DNA of 64,000 bases from Nonlabens sp. MB-3u-79 (GCF_002831625.1 NZ_CP025116.1:2843501-2907500), one strand, 5' to 3'. Positions 46,191-55,067 are shown, counted from the first letter of the stretch. Notes: generated by a model not told the origin, from the sequence alone. Numbers and translations: made by a program.

Positions 46191-47525
46191 TTAGAAATTT
46201 TTATCGTTCATTAATTGATCAATCTTGCGATCTTCCCATCCCTTGCCTAAAAATGCGTTCTTTTCATAAGTCCGCAGGTATTTAAATAACAAACCTATAC
46301 TCATTCCTATAGCTGGGAAAATCGCCCATGGAAAATCTGAAGTGAAATAATTGATAGCAGCGAGAAATAAAATAATTCCTATGGTCCTCAACACATCATC
46401 ATAATAATCTTTGATGATTTTAACGCGTTCTTTTGCTTTGACTAATTTAATATCTTCTACCGCAGTCATTTCTTCTTTATTTGAGGTTACTGTTTCTGGA
46501 ACGTTAGTTAAAATGGGTATTTGTACTTTAAAGTGTGTCTCATCTTCGGCAATGCTTATTTTACGGTCGGTGAGCAATTGATAACGAGACGCAATGTTTT
46601 GAAGTCCTACGCCACTACTGCTGCTTGCAACTTGCTTTTTTTGTAAATTATTCTCTACAATCAGTTGATTTCCTTCTTCATAAACACGAAGCTTTAATGG
46701 TTTGTTATCACTCACTATATTGTGTTTTACAGCATTTTCCAGCAACAATTGTAATGATAAGGGTACCACTTGGGCGTCTTTAATATGGCTCTTTTCTGGG
46801 ATGTCTATTTCAATACTGTCTTCAAAACGCGTCTTAAGCAATCCCACATAAGCTCGTGCAAAGTTTAATTCTTCCTCTACAGAGACCAATTCCTTATTGC
46901 GTTGTTCTAATACATATCTATATACCTTAGAAAGTGATGTGGTAAATTTGGTAGCTGCTTTTGGATTCTCTTCTATCAAGGAAACCAGAACATTCAGACT
47001 GTTAAACAAAAAATGTGGGTCCAGCTGATTTTTTAAAGCGTCAAACTGAGCTGTTGCAGACCTAGCGATTACTTTTTGCTCATTTACTTTTCTTGCCTGT
47101 AATTCTTTATAAAAATAAAAAGCATGAAAAATAACAGACATGAACATGGTAAATGTGAACCCAAATAAATACCAATCTAACTTTTGCTGTTCAAAAAAGG
47201 CTGACACAGTTTGTCCAAAATAAAATACCCTCAAAGAAAACAACACTACAAAAAGGGTGATCATAGTAACCACTACACTACCTATTGCTCCTAATAACAG
47301 GCGTTTCATTCCGTTTTCAGTCCATGTATAGAATCGTCCTAAAAAATCAAAAAAGCCAAAGTTTACAGTGGTTATGCAAATGCTGAAGACATAGTTAATC
47401 AGGTAAGCCTCTATCTCATCAGGCCATGAATTAAGCCTTCCTGCACTTACCAAGTTGATCACGCTAATCAACAAAGCTATTAAAGCAGATACCCATATAA
47501 GTTTAAAAATCTTTTTAAGGAACAT
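46191..47525 (-). CDS. LytS-type sensor histidine kinase with C-terminal 2TM domain
   Basis: 444 residues. Four membrane helices span residues 8-137; the His_kinase box QLDPHFLFNSLNVL has the phosphorylated His171; the HATPase_c part includes LLLENAVKHNIV and SGVGLQNIASRYQLL. After residue 355 a second transmembrane unit, ERVKIIKDYYDDVLRTIGIIL to FLGKGWEDRKIDQL, is a 2TM domain like that of the next gene. The signal is unknown. The gene starts the operon kinase-2TM-regulator. Confidence 0.92.
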   Translation of the reverse strand: MFLKKIFKLIWVSALIALLISVINLVSAGRLNSWPDEIEAYLINYVFSICITTVNFGFFDFLGRFYTWTENGMKRLLLGAIGSVVVTMITLFVVLFSLRVFYFGQTVSAFFEQQKLDWYLFGFTFTMFMSVIFHAFYFYKELQARKVNEQKVIARSATAQFDALKNQLDPHFLFNSLNVLVSLIEENPKAATKFTTSLSKVYRYVLEQRNKELVSVEEELNFARAYVGLLKTRFEDSIEIDIPEKSHIKDAQVVPLSLQLLLENAVKHNIVSDNKPLKLRVYEEGNQLIVENNLQKKQVASSSSGVGLQNIASRYQLLTDRKISIAEDETHFKVQIPILTNVPETVTSNKEEMTAVEDIKLVKAKERVKIIKDYYDDVLRTIGIILFLAAINYFTSDFPWAIFPAIGMSIGLLFKYLRTYEKNAFLGKGWEDRKIDQLMNDKNF

Positions 47526-47545
47526 GTAGTTTTCTTTGATTGACC

Positions 47546-47579
47546 TAAAAGTAATTGATTCCTTTAGAACACTCCAAAG
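47546..47579 (-). promoter_or_regulatory. promoter of the kinase operon
   Basis: On the minus strand TACTTTTA (47553-47546, one mismatch to TAnnTTTG) and CTTTG (47579-47575) as -33 are separated by 21 bases. The -7 box ends about 20 bases before the ATG. Confidence 0.4.
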
Positions 47580-47720
47580 ATGGGATATGAAATAAGAAGC
47601 GCCGATTTTAAGTGACTCAATTGTAGAAAAAGCCTACTGAACTGTTGTCCTCTATTATAAAGTTCTTTAATGATCTAGATATTAAAAGTGCCTTTTGATC
47701 ACTAGCATTAGAATTGACGT

Positions 47721-47728
47721 TACTTTTG
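47721..47728 (+). promoter_or_regulatory. -7 promoter box for the MtfA-like gene
   Basis: TACTTTTG matches TAnnTTTG 17 bases before the ATG at 47746; TTTTG at 47693-47697 lies 23 bases upstream and may be the -33 element. Confidence 0.4.
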
Positions 47729-47745
47729 ATGTATAACTCGTTTTC

Positions 47746-48525
47746 ATGATCTACTTCATCATACCTCTCTTAGCAGCGGTTGTCCTTTATTTTTTAGTTT
47801 TTAAAAAGGATGCTCCCAAAAGGTTTACCGACCAGCCCCAATGGCATGAGCCTTTATTAACGCACGTTTCTTTTTATAAAAAATTAAATGATCAAGAACA
47901 AAAAGTATTTCGTCAACGCATGTCTGGATTTCTAAATGAAACCTATGTGGATGCCGTAGGTTTTGAACTGGAAGAATTAGACAAGCTTCTGGTAGCAGCA
48001 AGTGCCGTGATACCTGTTTTTAGATTTAAAGAATGGAGTTATAACAACCTAAGTGGCGTGATTATCTATCCTGAAAACTTTAATGAAAACTTGGGCTATG
48101 CAGACCATCACTCAGACCGCATGATAAGCGGCTTAGTCGGCACTGGACGTTTTGAAAAACAAATGATTCTTTCTAGAACAGCTTTATACCAAGGTTTTAA
48201 AAATGATACTGATAAACTCAATACCAGCATTCATGAATTTGTTCACTTACTGGATAAAATAGATGGACAGACCAATGGACTTCCAGAAGCTTTCCTTGAC
48301 AAATCCTATATCCTACCTTGGATGAATCTCATGCACCAAGAAATGGAAGCTATCAATAACGATAAGTCTGATATCAGGTCCTACGCTGCCACAAATCAAG
48401 CAGAATTCTTTGCTGTGACCTCAGAATACTTCTTTTCTAGACCTCAATTAATGAAAAGAAAGCACCCGGAGTTATATAAGATGTTAGAACTGTGTTTTAA
48501 TCCGCAGCTGAAGAAAATCGTATAA
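47746..48525 (+). CDS. MtfA-like zinc-dependent peptidase (M90)
   Basis: 259 residues. An N-terminal membrane helix (residues 3-19) is an addition to the usual cytoplasmic MtfA. The body has the M90 pattern: VIPVFRFKEWSYNN, VIIYPENF, the zinc site HEFVHLLD at 163-170 and the third ligand Glu in QAEFFAVTSEYFF. MtfA is an aminopeptidase that controls glucose uptake through Mlc in Escherichia coli; that pathway is not expected here, so the target is unknown. Confidence 0.87.
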   Translation: MIYFIIPLLAAVVLYFLVFKKDAPKRFTDQPQWHEPLLTHVSFYKKLNDQEQKVFRQRMSGFLNETYVDAVGFELEELDKLLVAASAVIPVFRFKEWSYNNLSGVIIYPENFNENLGYADHHSDRMISGLVGTGRFEKQMILSRTALYQGFKNDTDKLNTSIHEFVHLLDKIDGQTNGLPEAFLDKSYILPWMNLMHQEMEAINNDKSDIRSYAATNQAEFFAVTSEYFFSRPQLMKRKHPELYKMLELCFNPQLKKIV

Positions 48526-48607
48526 CTCTATTGTTTATAGTAGATTATTAACGCTAGGATAACCTTATAATGAACCCGACATCTTACCTTCGTTTAAAAA
48601 AACACTT

Positions 48608-49381
48608 ATGCGCAAATTCTTATTATTTCTAGTTGTTTTATGTACCACGTTTCACGCCTATGCTGACGATTGGGGGAAAACAGGCCATAGAACTACCGGT
48701 GCTATTGCAGAGCAGTACCTGACTAAAAAAGCCAGAAAAGCTATTGAAAAATTACTGGATGGAGAATCACTTGCCCTTGTTTCTACTTATGCAGATGAGA
48801 TTAAAAGTGATGCCCTATATAGAAAATATGGCCCGCAACATTATGTCAATATCCCGTTTGAAACCGATTACGATCAGCATCCTAAAAATGAACGTGGCGA
48901 TATTATTCAAGCGATAGATACCTGTATAGCTACTCTGAAATCAGAGACGGCCACTAAAGAAGAAAAAGCTTTTCAATTGCGCCTATTGATTCATTTTATA
49001 GGAGATCTTCACCAGCCGCTGCACACAGGATTAAGTGAAGATAAAGGGGGGAATGATTTTCAAGTGCAATGGTTTAGAGACGGCACCAATTTACACAGTG
49101 TCTGGGACACAAAAATGATAGAAAGCTATGGTATGTCTTATACCGAACTAGCGAGTAATATGCCTTACCTCACTAGAAAACAGCGCAAAACCATGGGGAG
49201 CGGTACTCATAGAGACTGGCTAGAAGACAGTCGTGTAATGGTTAAAGACATCTATGCAAATACTGAAAAAGGAGCTGATTTAAGTTACCGCTATATGTAT
49301 GAATACTTCAATAAGCTGCGTGGTCAATTACAAAAAGGAGGCGTACGTCTTGCCGCTTTATTGAATGAGGTGCTGGGATAG
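48608..49381 (+). CDS. S1/P1-type secreted nuclease
   Basis: 257 residues. The signal peptide ends at HAYAD, leaving a mature Asp-Asp-Trp N-terminus close to the invariant N-terminal Trp that binds zinc in this family. Further zinc ligands are in GKTGHRTTG, YADEIK, HFIGDLHQPLHTG, GGNDF and NLHSVWD. It should cleave single-stranded DNA and RNA and remove 3'-phosphates outside the cytoplasm, supporting use of nucleic acids as a phosphorus source. A terminator follows. Confidence 0.9.
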   Translation: MRKFLLFLVVLCTTFHAYADDWGKTGHRTTGAIAEQYLTKKARKAIEKLLDGESLALVSTYADEIKSDALYRKYGPQHYVNIPFETDYDQHPKNERGDIIQAIDTCIATLKSETATKEEKAFQLRLLIHFIGDLHQPLHTGLSEDKGGNDFQVQWFRDGTNLHSVWDTKMIESYGMSYTELASNMPYLTRKQRKTMGSGTHRDWLEDSRVMVKDIYANTEKGADLSYRYMYEYFNKLRGQLQKGGVRLAALLNEVLG

Positions 49382-49452
49382 CAACTTCTGCGTTTCATTT
49401 TATTTTCTTAAATACAGAAGTTGAAGTGACGTCTTTTTACCTACAAAATTAA

Positions 49453-49483
49453 AAAAAGCTCTAGATCCACTCTAGAGCTTTTT
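49453..49483 (+). terminator. rho-independent terminator of the S1/P1 nuclease gene
   Basis: Stem AAAAAGCTCTAGA with TCTAGAGCTTTTT and loop TCCAC, near-symmetric, so it may act in both directions. Confidence 0.85.
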
Positions 49484-49642
49484 GCTTTCTTAGTGTTTTG
49501 TTCTCTCAACACCTCAAAATCTATTACCTAGAATCAAAATAAATGCAGCGGCTGCTCTAAGAGTTTATACTAAGAAAACAACAAATCACCTCCAAGCAAG
49601 AATTTGAAAAATAATAGTAACTTTAAGTCAAATTCTGCTGAA

Positions 49643-50530
49643 ATGAAAAATTTAAAAAAAGAAGACATCCAACAAGAAGTATTTGATTTATATGATGATT
49701 ATGCGCATAACAAACTTAATCGCAGGCAATTTGTAGAAAAACTATCTTTATATGCTGTTGGTGGTTTAACGGTAGGAGCATTGGTCAGTTTTATGTCTCC
49801 TAATTATATAGACAGCTTATTAGTTCCAGCAGATGACCCCAGCTTAGATTCTTATTATATTACTTATGAATCACCTAAGGGCGGTGGAACCATAAAAGGC
49901 CTATTGTCTCGACCTAAAGATCTTAAAAAGAAACTGCCAGGCGTGATTGTGGTTCATGAAAATAGGGGGTTAAATCCCTATATTGAAGATGTAGGACGTC
50001 GCACAGCAAAAGAAAACTTCATCTCTTTAGCACCAGATGCCTTGACACCGCTTGGGGGCTACCCTGGAAATGATGATGATGGTAGAACACTGCAAAGCAA
50101 GCGAGATAGAAACGAAATGTTAAACGATTTTATAGCTGCTTACAACTACCTGAAGTCGCATGAAAATTGCGATGGTCGCGTGGGTGTGGTTGGTTTTTGT
50201 TTTGGCGGTTGGATTTCTAATATGATGGCCGTTAGACTACCTGATTTAGGAGCCGCTGTACCTTATTATGGAAGACAGCCTGATGATGAAGATGCTGCAA
50301 AAATAAAAGCTCCTTTATTACTTCAATACGGTGCATTAGACACCAGAGTAAATGCTGGATGGCCTGCTTTTGAAAAAGTACTAAAAGCAAATAACATGGA
50401 ACATCAAGCTTATATTTATCCAGAAGTAAATCACGGATTTCACAATAACACGACCCCTCGTTATGATAAAGAAGCCGCTGATTTGTCTTGGGATCGAACC
50501 ATCGCCTTTTTCAAAAAGTATTTGAAATAA
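49643..50530 (+). CDS. dienelactone hydrolase family protein
   Basis: 295 residues from the ATG at 49643; an in-frame TTG at 49604 is less likely. A cytoplasmic helix with NRRQFVEKLSLYAVGGLTVG (residues 30-50) looks like a twin-arginine export signal with a long n-region. The catalytic triad is Cys in GFCFGGW, Asp in GALDTRV and His in NHGFHNN, as in dienelactone hydrolases; Glu in VHENRG is also conserved. The substrate is unknown; family members hydrolyse lactones and esters. Confidence 0.87.
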   Translation: MKNLKKEDIQQEVFDLYDDYAHNKLNRRQFVEKLSLYAVGGLTVGALVSFMSPNYIDSLLVPADDPSLDSYYITYESPKGGGTIKGLLSRPKDLKKKLPGVIVVHENRGLNPYIEDVGRRTAKENFISLAPDALTPLGGYPGNDDDGRTLQSKRDRNEMLNDFIAAYNYLKSHENCDGRVGVVGFCFGGWISNMMAVRLPDLGAAVPYYGRQPDDEDAAKIKAPLLLQYGALDTRVNAGWPAFEKVLKANNMEHQAYIYPEVNHGFHNNTTPRYDKEAADLSWDRTIAFFKKYLK

Positions 50531-50593
50531 TAGTTGAATCTTATTTCCTTAAAAGAAAGGCTCAAAACATATAGAAATAATGCCTTTGGGCTT

Positions 50594-51334
50594 TTATTTG
50601 CTCTTAAAACTAGCACGTTTGAGATCGATATCACTCAATTTTACGAGTTTCCCTTCTTCAAACAGATCATCCAATTTGGAAAGATCTGGATCTCCTTTTT
50701 GAGATTTGAAGTTGTTGTAATCTTGTAGAATCACACCATTGATGTTTCTGCGGTTCTCGCTTTCGCGAAAGCGGTAACCACAATCTTCTTCACAGTAAGA
50801 ATAAGCCATATAATCAATCATGTGGTCTTGTGTGTTGACCCAATACATAAACTCATCTTCGTGATCTTCCCCACCACCTTCTTCTTTAAAGGTAACTTGC
50901 AATTCATGATAGGCTTTTCCTTTAATCGTGTCTTCAGCAATGTATTTTACCTGAATCGCATCACCATCCAGACTATACGGAAGTTGCGCAAAATAAATTA
51001 CCGAATTTAAACTTGCAGTATAACGCGTAGAAAGAGAATCTGCCAGTGGTAATTCAATGCCGTTGCTGTAACGGGAAAAACCCTTGTTATCCAACCGGTC
51101 CAAGATCGTGTCTGCTCCTATCATCAAATGACGTTCGTAGGCAAAATTCCCATTGTCGCGCTCTACGGAGTAATCAATCCCTCTAAAGTTAAAAGACAAG
51201 GTTCCCTCTGCAGCAATAGCTGTGCCGTGGGCATTCATCGCCTGATCCATTAGAGCACGAGCGTCTGGCTCATTATTGGTACAGGAAAAAAGGAAAGTGG
51301 TGATCGCGAAAAGCAGTAAAATATTCTTTTTCAT
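50594..51334 (-). CDS. lipoprotein, probably DUF6503 family
   Basis: 246 residues with lipobox LFSC (Cys18). The body from ALMDQAMNAHGTA onwards is a long beta-rich domain resembling LolA-like half-barrels (GTLSFNFRGIDYSVER, AYHELQVTFKEEGGG, DHMIDYMAYSY). A Cys pair lies in YCEEDCGYRF. Flavobacterial relatives are, I believe, classed as DUF6503. The palindromic element encodes FRESE next to the Cys pair. The -7 box of the likely promoter ends only four bases from the ATG. Confidence 0.7.
   Translation of the reverse strand: MKKNILLLFAITTFLFSCTNNEPDARALMDQAMNAHGTAIAAEGTLSFNFRGIDYSVERDNGNFAYERHLMIGADTILDRLDNKGFSRYSNGIELPLADSLSTRYTASLNSVIYFAQLPYSLDGDAIQVKYIAEDTIKGKAYHELQVTFKEEGGGEDHEDEFMYWVNTQDHMIDYMAYSYCEEDCGYRFRESENRRNINGVILQDYNNFKSQKGDPDLSKLDDLFEEGKLVKLSDIDLKRASFKSK
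50758..50773. repeat. interspersed palindrome, copy 10 (in lipoprotein gene)
   Basis: Exact CGCTTTCGCGAAAGCG. It reads R-F-R-E-S-E in a presumed surface loop (GYRFRESENRR). Confidence 0.92.
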
Positions 51335-51338
51335 TTCA

Positions 51339-51370
51339 CAAAGATATAAGAGATTCTACTACCGATTCAA
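51339..51370 (-). promoter_or_regulatory. promoter of the DUF6503 lipoprotein gene, possibly leaderless
   Basis: On the minus strand TATCTTTG (51346-51339) is a perfect TAnnTTTG and TTG (51370-51368) lies 21 bases upstream. Only four bases separate the -7 box from the ATG, which puts the transcript start at or near the start codon. Confidence 0.5.
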
Positions 51371-51371
51371 G

Positions 51372-51379
51372 TATATTTG
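51372..51379 (+). promoter_or_regulatory. -7 promoter box of smpB, possibly leaderless
   Basis: TATATTTG matches TAnnTTTG and ends six bases before the smpB ATG at 51386. A TTG -33 box is not evident. It abuts the divergent promoter of the lipoprotein gene. Confidence 0.45.
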
Positions 51380-51385
51380 ATAATT

Positions 51386-51850
51386 ATGGATTTTAAGAAT
51401 AAAATAGAAATCAAGAATCGCAAAGCGCGATTTGAATACGAGATTCTTGATAAATATACCGCTGGAATAGTACTCGCAGGAACGGAGATCAAAGCCATAC
51501 GATTAGGTAAGGCCAGTATTGCTGAAGGCTTTTGCGAATTCAAGAACAATGAGCTGTTCATTATCAATATGACGGTACAGGAATACTCTCATGCGACCTA
51601 TTTCAACCATGCTCCCAAAGCAGAGCGCAAGTTACTATTGAATCGCAAAGAGCTCAATAAACTAGAAAAAGCAGTGGCTAACTCTGGTAACACTATTATT
51701 CCGTTAAAATTATTCGTCAATAAAAAAGGTTTTGCTAAAATAGATATCGCCTTAGCAAAAGGTAAAAAACTATTTGATAAACGCGAGACCATGAAAGATC
51801 GCGATAATAAAAAACGCCTGGATCAGATTAAAAAAATGCACCGCACTTAG
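51386..51850 (+). CDS. smpB: SsrA-binding protein SmpB
   Basis: 154 residues from ATG 51386; a TTG at 51377 is unlikely. It has the oligonucleotide-binding barrel with IEIKNRKARFEYEILDKYTAG, GTEIKAIRLGKASIAEGFC, and the basic C-terminal tail GKKLFDKRETMKDRDNKKR that contacts the ribosome. It delivers tmRNA to stalled ribosomes for trans-translation. No ssrA gene is seen next to it. Confidence 0.95.
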   Translation: MDFKNKIEIKNRKARFEYEILDKYTAGIVLAGTEIKAIRLGKASIAEGFCEFKNNELFIINMTVQEYSHATYFNHAPKAERKLLLNRKELNKLEKAVANSGNTIIPLKLFVNKKGFAKIDIALAKGKKLFDKRETMKDRDNKKRLDQIKKMHRT

Positions 51851-52268
51851 ATTTTTTTTATTCTACTAAAAAACACCGCATCAACTCCTTTGGTTTTCAT
51901 TCTCAACTGACCCGAGATACTACACTTTCTAACCTTTGTTGGATGAGGAAGGCTGTAGTGCTGTTATTTCTATCTTAAGATGAGTTTGCTGGATTACAGA
52001 TAAATTTGGAATTAGTTCATTTTGTTCCTCTTTTTTGCCTCACTAAATTTTCTGAAATGACAAGTCGTTAGTCTTTAATATTTGTACGGTTAAAGGCAAA
52101 ACAAACTTGGTAACGACCTCTGTATAATGCAACTCAATAACGCAATTGAAAAACGCTCTCTATATTCAGGCAACTTTATTACATTTATAACGTCTTAACA
52201 ATAGGTAATGATCATTAACACTTTCATGAACACAAGCTTTATTAATTTGCACTCCAACCTACGACCAA
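51851..52268. other. 418-bp spacer between smpB and the DUF5686 gene
   Basis: No gene, no tmRNA and no repeat found. TTAATTTG at about 52241 is one base off the -7 consensus and is the best promoter guess for the next gene. Confidence 0.4.
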
Positions 52269-54764
52269 ATGAATTTTATTACTAAAACTGCTATTGCCTT
52301 TATTATTGCTTTGCTGGTTTCCGCTTTCGCGAAAGCGCAACTCACAGGTACCTTATCTGACTCGAGCAACCAGCCTATAGCTTTTGCTTCCATCTATATC
52401 AAAGGCACTTACACGGGAACGACGACCAATCAAAATGGGAGTTACACCCTGAAATTGGCGGAATTCAAAACCTACGAGATCGTTTACCAGTCCTTAGGAT
52501 ACCAGCCAAAAACCATTTCTGTCGCTTTCACTAAAAATGGGCAGGTGCAAAATGTGGTACTGGAAGAAGAAATTGCCTCATTGGACACTGTGGTGGTCAA
52601 TTCTAATGAAAACCCAGCAGACCGCGTCATACGTGAAGCTATTGCCAACAGAGAAGCCAACAGAAAGAAATTTTCCAGCTACAAAGCAGACTTCTACTCT
52701 CGTGGAATCTGGCGTATGGAAGATGTGCCTGAAAAATTTATGGGACAAGAAATAGGGGATCTAGAAGGATCTCTGGACTCCGTATCTCGTAGTGGTGTGA
52801 TCTACTTGTCTGAAACAGTTTCTAAAATCGCCTATCAAGCACCTAATAATTTTAAGGAACGTATTATCGCTAGTAAAATATCTGGAGATGATAACGGCTT
52901 TAGCGCCAACAGTGCTGAGAGTGCTAATTTTGATTTTTACAACAACAACATAGATCTAAATAACCGCATCGTCTCTCCTATTGCAGACTATGCTTTTAGC
53001 TATTACAAATACAAGTTACTAGGTACCTTCTATGATGAGAACAAATTCTTAATCAATAAAATAGAAGTGATTTCCCGGCGTCCTAAGGATAATACTTTTA
53101 ATGGAATCCTATATATCGTAGAAGATCAATGGACCATTTACGGATTGGAATTAAGCACACTAGGAGAGAACATCAACGTACCAGTCATCGAGAAGCTGAC
53201 ATTTAATCAAGACTTTACTTATGAGCCTAGTAGTGGCGATTGGGTAAAACGATCACAGAGTATTGATTTTAAATTTGGATTTTTTGGATTTAAAGGAAAT
53301 GGGAGATTCCTGGCCAACTATAGTAATTACGATTTTAAGCCAGATTTTGATAAAAAGTCCTTTGGAGCAGAGGTATTGAGTTTTGAAAAAAGTGCCAATA
53401 AAAAAGACAGCAGTTATTGGAATCAGAAACGCCCCGTCCCACTTACCCTAGAGGAAGATAAAGAGTATGTAAAAAAAGACAGCATCGCTACAGTGCGTAA
53501 CGATCCCAAATATAAAGACAGTGTAGATCGGGTCAATAATAAATTCAAGATCTTAGATCCATTAAATGGGTATACGTATAGAAACAGCAAGAAAAATGAA
53601 AGATTCAGCTATGATGGACTACTGGACTTAGGTTCCTTTAAAGGCTTTAATACCGTGCAAGGTTATGTGATAGGGACTGGACTGAGCTATTCCAAAGGAT
53701 ATGATGACGATTACAACCGTAGTCTTTATGTGGGCACAGCTATCAATTACGGGATCTCAGACGACCGATTGAGGTATACCTTAAACGCCAATTACAGATT
53801 CAACAGAACCAATAGAAGAACTATTTCATTAACTGCAGGGACAGAAGCGCGACAAATCAATAACTCAGAACCAATCAGCAGGCTAGAAAACACCCTTTCT
53901 AGTCTGGCCTTTGAACGTAATTTTGCCAAATTCTACGAAGTGGATTTTGCCGGAGCAAGCTTTTATGAGGAAGTCGCCAACGGGTTTTTCTTAACTGCTA
54001 GTGCTAATTATGAGAGAAGACAGCCGCTTCAAAACACTACAGATCAGGTGTGGTTTACACAAAGTGATGTGGATTATACCAGTAACAATCCTATCGCGCT
54101 AGACAACAACCGTTTTGCCTCTATAACCGAGCACGAGCTGTTTAAAGTTGGTCTAGCAGTTACTATACGTCCTGGACAGAAGTACCAGAGCTACCCAGAC
54201 CAGAAATACAACATAAGCAATGAAAAATACCCAACTATTTCTTTGAGGTATGAAGGTGGTATAGGAGCAAATGACAGTCGCAATAACTTCCACCAGTTCA
54301 GTGCCAACCTCTACCAAAGCTTTGACATGGGCAACTTAGGTCGCAGCAGTTACTGGGTAAATGGCGGTACTTTTCTCAATGCAGAGGACATCTCTTTTGT
54401 GGACTACCAGCATTTTAACGGCAATAGATTGCGCTACAAGTTAGCGGCCTTGAATCCTTATGGTTTTGGCTTATTGAATTACTACGATTACAGCACCAAC
54501 AGTGATTATGCACAATTTCATCTTCAACACGATTTTAAAGGGTTTGTACTGGGTAAAATCCCTGGATTGAACCAATTGAACTACGATCTGATTCTAAGCG
54601 GTAAGGCACTGTTTACAGACCGCAAACCCTATTTTGAGGCCAGTGCAGGGATTGATAACATCGGGCTGGGCAAGTTCCGACCATTTCGTGTGGATTATGT
54701 GTACAGCATGACCAGCGGTAGAAGTTATGGCGCCTTTGTGGTAGGGATTAATTTTGGGTTGTAG
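52269..54764 (+). CDS. DUF5686 outer-membrane protein with carboxypeptidase-regulatory-like domain
   Basis: 831 residues. The signal peptide is residues 1-23, ending VSAFAKA before QLTG; its AKA cleavage site is encoded by the palindromic element. Residues 25-100 are a CarboxypepD_reg-like domain (LTGTLSDSSNQPIAFASIYI, EIVYQSLGYQPKT). The long remainder is the DUF5686 barrel with NPADRVIREAIANREANRKKF, typical of this family, and a C-terminal beta signal ending VGINFGL. Such proteins lie in the outer membrane of Bacteroidota with no known ligand. Confidence 0.88.
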   Translation: MNFITKTAIAFIIALLVSAFAKAQLTGTLSDSSNQPIAFASIYIKGTYTGTTTNQNGSYTLKLAEFKTYEIVYQSLGYQPKTISVAFTKNGQVQNVVLEEEIASLDTVVVNSNENPADRVIREAIANREANRKKFSSYKADFYSRGIWRMEDVPEKFMGQEIGDLEGSLDSVSRSGVIYLSETVSKIAYQAPNNFKERIIASKISGDDNGFSANSAESANFDFYNNNIDLNNRIVSPIADYAFSYYKYKLLGTFYDENKFLINKIEVISRRPKDNTFNGILYIVEDQWTIYGLELSTLGENINVPVIEKLTFNQDFTYEPSSGDWVKRSQSIDFKFGFFGFKGNGRFLANYSNYDFKPDFDKKSFGAEVLSFEKSANKKDSSYWNQKRPVPLTLEEDKEYVKKDSIATVRNDPKYKDSVDRVNNKFKILDPLNGYTYRNSKKNERFSYDGLLDLGSFKGFNTVQGYVIGTGLSYSKGYDDDYNRSLYVGTAINYGISDDRLRYTLNANYRFNRTNRRTISLTAGTEARQINNSEPISRLENTLSSLAFERNFAKFYEVDFAGASFYEEVANGFFLTASANYERRQPLQNTTDQVWFTQSDVDYTSNNPIALDNNRFASITEHELFKVGLAVTIRPGQKYQSYPDQKYNISNEKYPTISLRYEGGIGANDSRNNFHQFSANLYQSFDMGNLGRSSYWVNGGTFLNAEDISFVDYQHFNGNRLRYKLAALNPYGFGLLNYYDYSTNSDYAQFHLQHDFKGFVLGKIPGLNQLNYDLILSGKALFTDRKPYFEASAGIDNIGLGKFRPFRVDYVYSMTSGRSYGAFVVGINFGL
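52322..52337. repeat. interspersed palindrome, copy 11 (in a signal peptide)
   Basis: Exact CGCTTTCGCGAAAGCG. In frame it reads A-F-A-K-A, which forms the end of the signal peptide and the peptidase site. Confidence 0.93.
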
Positions 54765-54778
54765 TATGTTGTTTTTTT

Positions 54779-54794
54779 CGCTTTCGCGAAAGCG
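54779..54794. repeat. interspersed palindrome, copy 12 (intergenic)
   Basis: Exact CGCTTTCGCGAAAGCG, 15 bases after the DUF5686 stop, in the 63-base spacer before the zinc-ribbon gene. A preceding T-run means it could help to end transcription on the minus strand. Confidence 0.9.
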
Positions 54795-54827
54795 AGGATA
54801 ATCAGGTAAAGAATTAAAAAAAATCGA

Positions 54828-55067
54828 ATGAATTGCAATAAATGTGGCTCAGATAAAATCATACCAGATCTAAGAATTACGGATCATGCACATGGAAATG
54901 TGGAAAAGAATTTATCCATTTATATTCAAAAAACAGATCATATCTTTTTTAATAAGCTGGAACAAGGCGAGCTTATAGCACAAATTTGTTGTGGTTGTGG
55001 TGGTGTAGAATTGACCATCAACAATACCGATGGGTTATGGGAAGCTTATAAAAAGTCAAAAGAATAA
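54828..55067 (+). CDS. small zinc-ribbon protein
   Basis: 79 residues. Two CxxC-type knuckles, NCNKCG at residues 2-7 and CCGCGG near residue 54, should bind one zinc ion; strands lie between (KNLSIYIQKTDHIFF). Similar small zinc-ribbon proteins are common in bacteria and of unknown function. The end LWEAYKKSKE is helical. Confidence 0.72.
   Translation: MNCNKCGSDKIIPDLRITDHAHGNVEKNLSIYIQKTDHIFFNKLEQGELIAQICCGCGGVELTINNTDGLWEAYKKSKE

Noticed and set aside
51851..52268. A tmRNA (ssrA) gene next to smpB
   Set aside because: No tRNA-like ends or tag reading frame could be found in the spacer.
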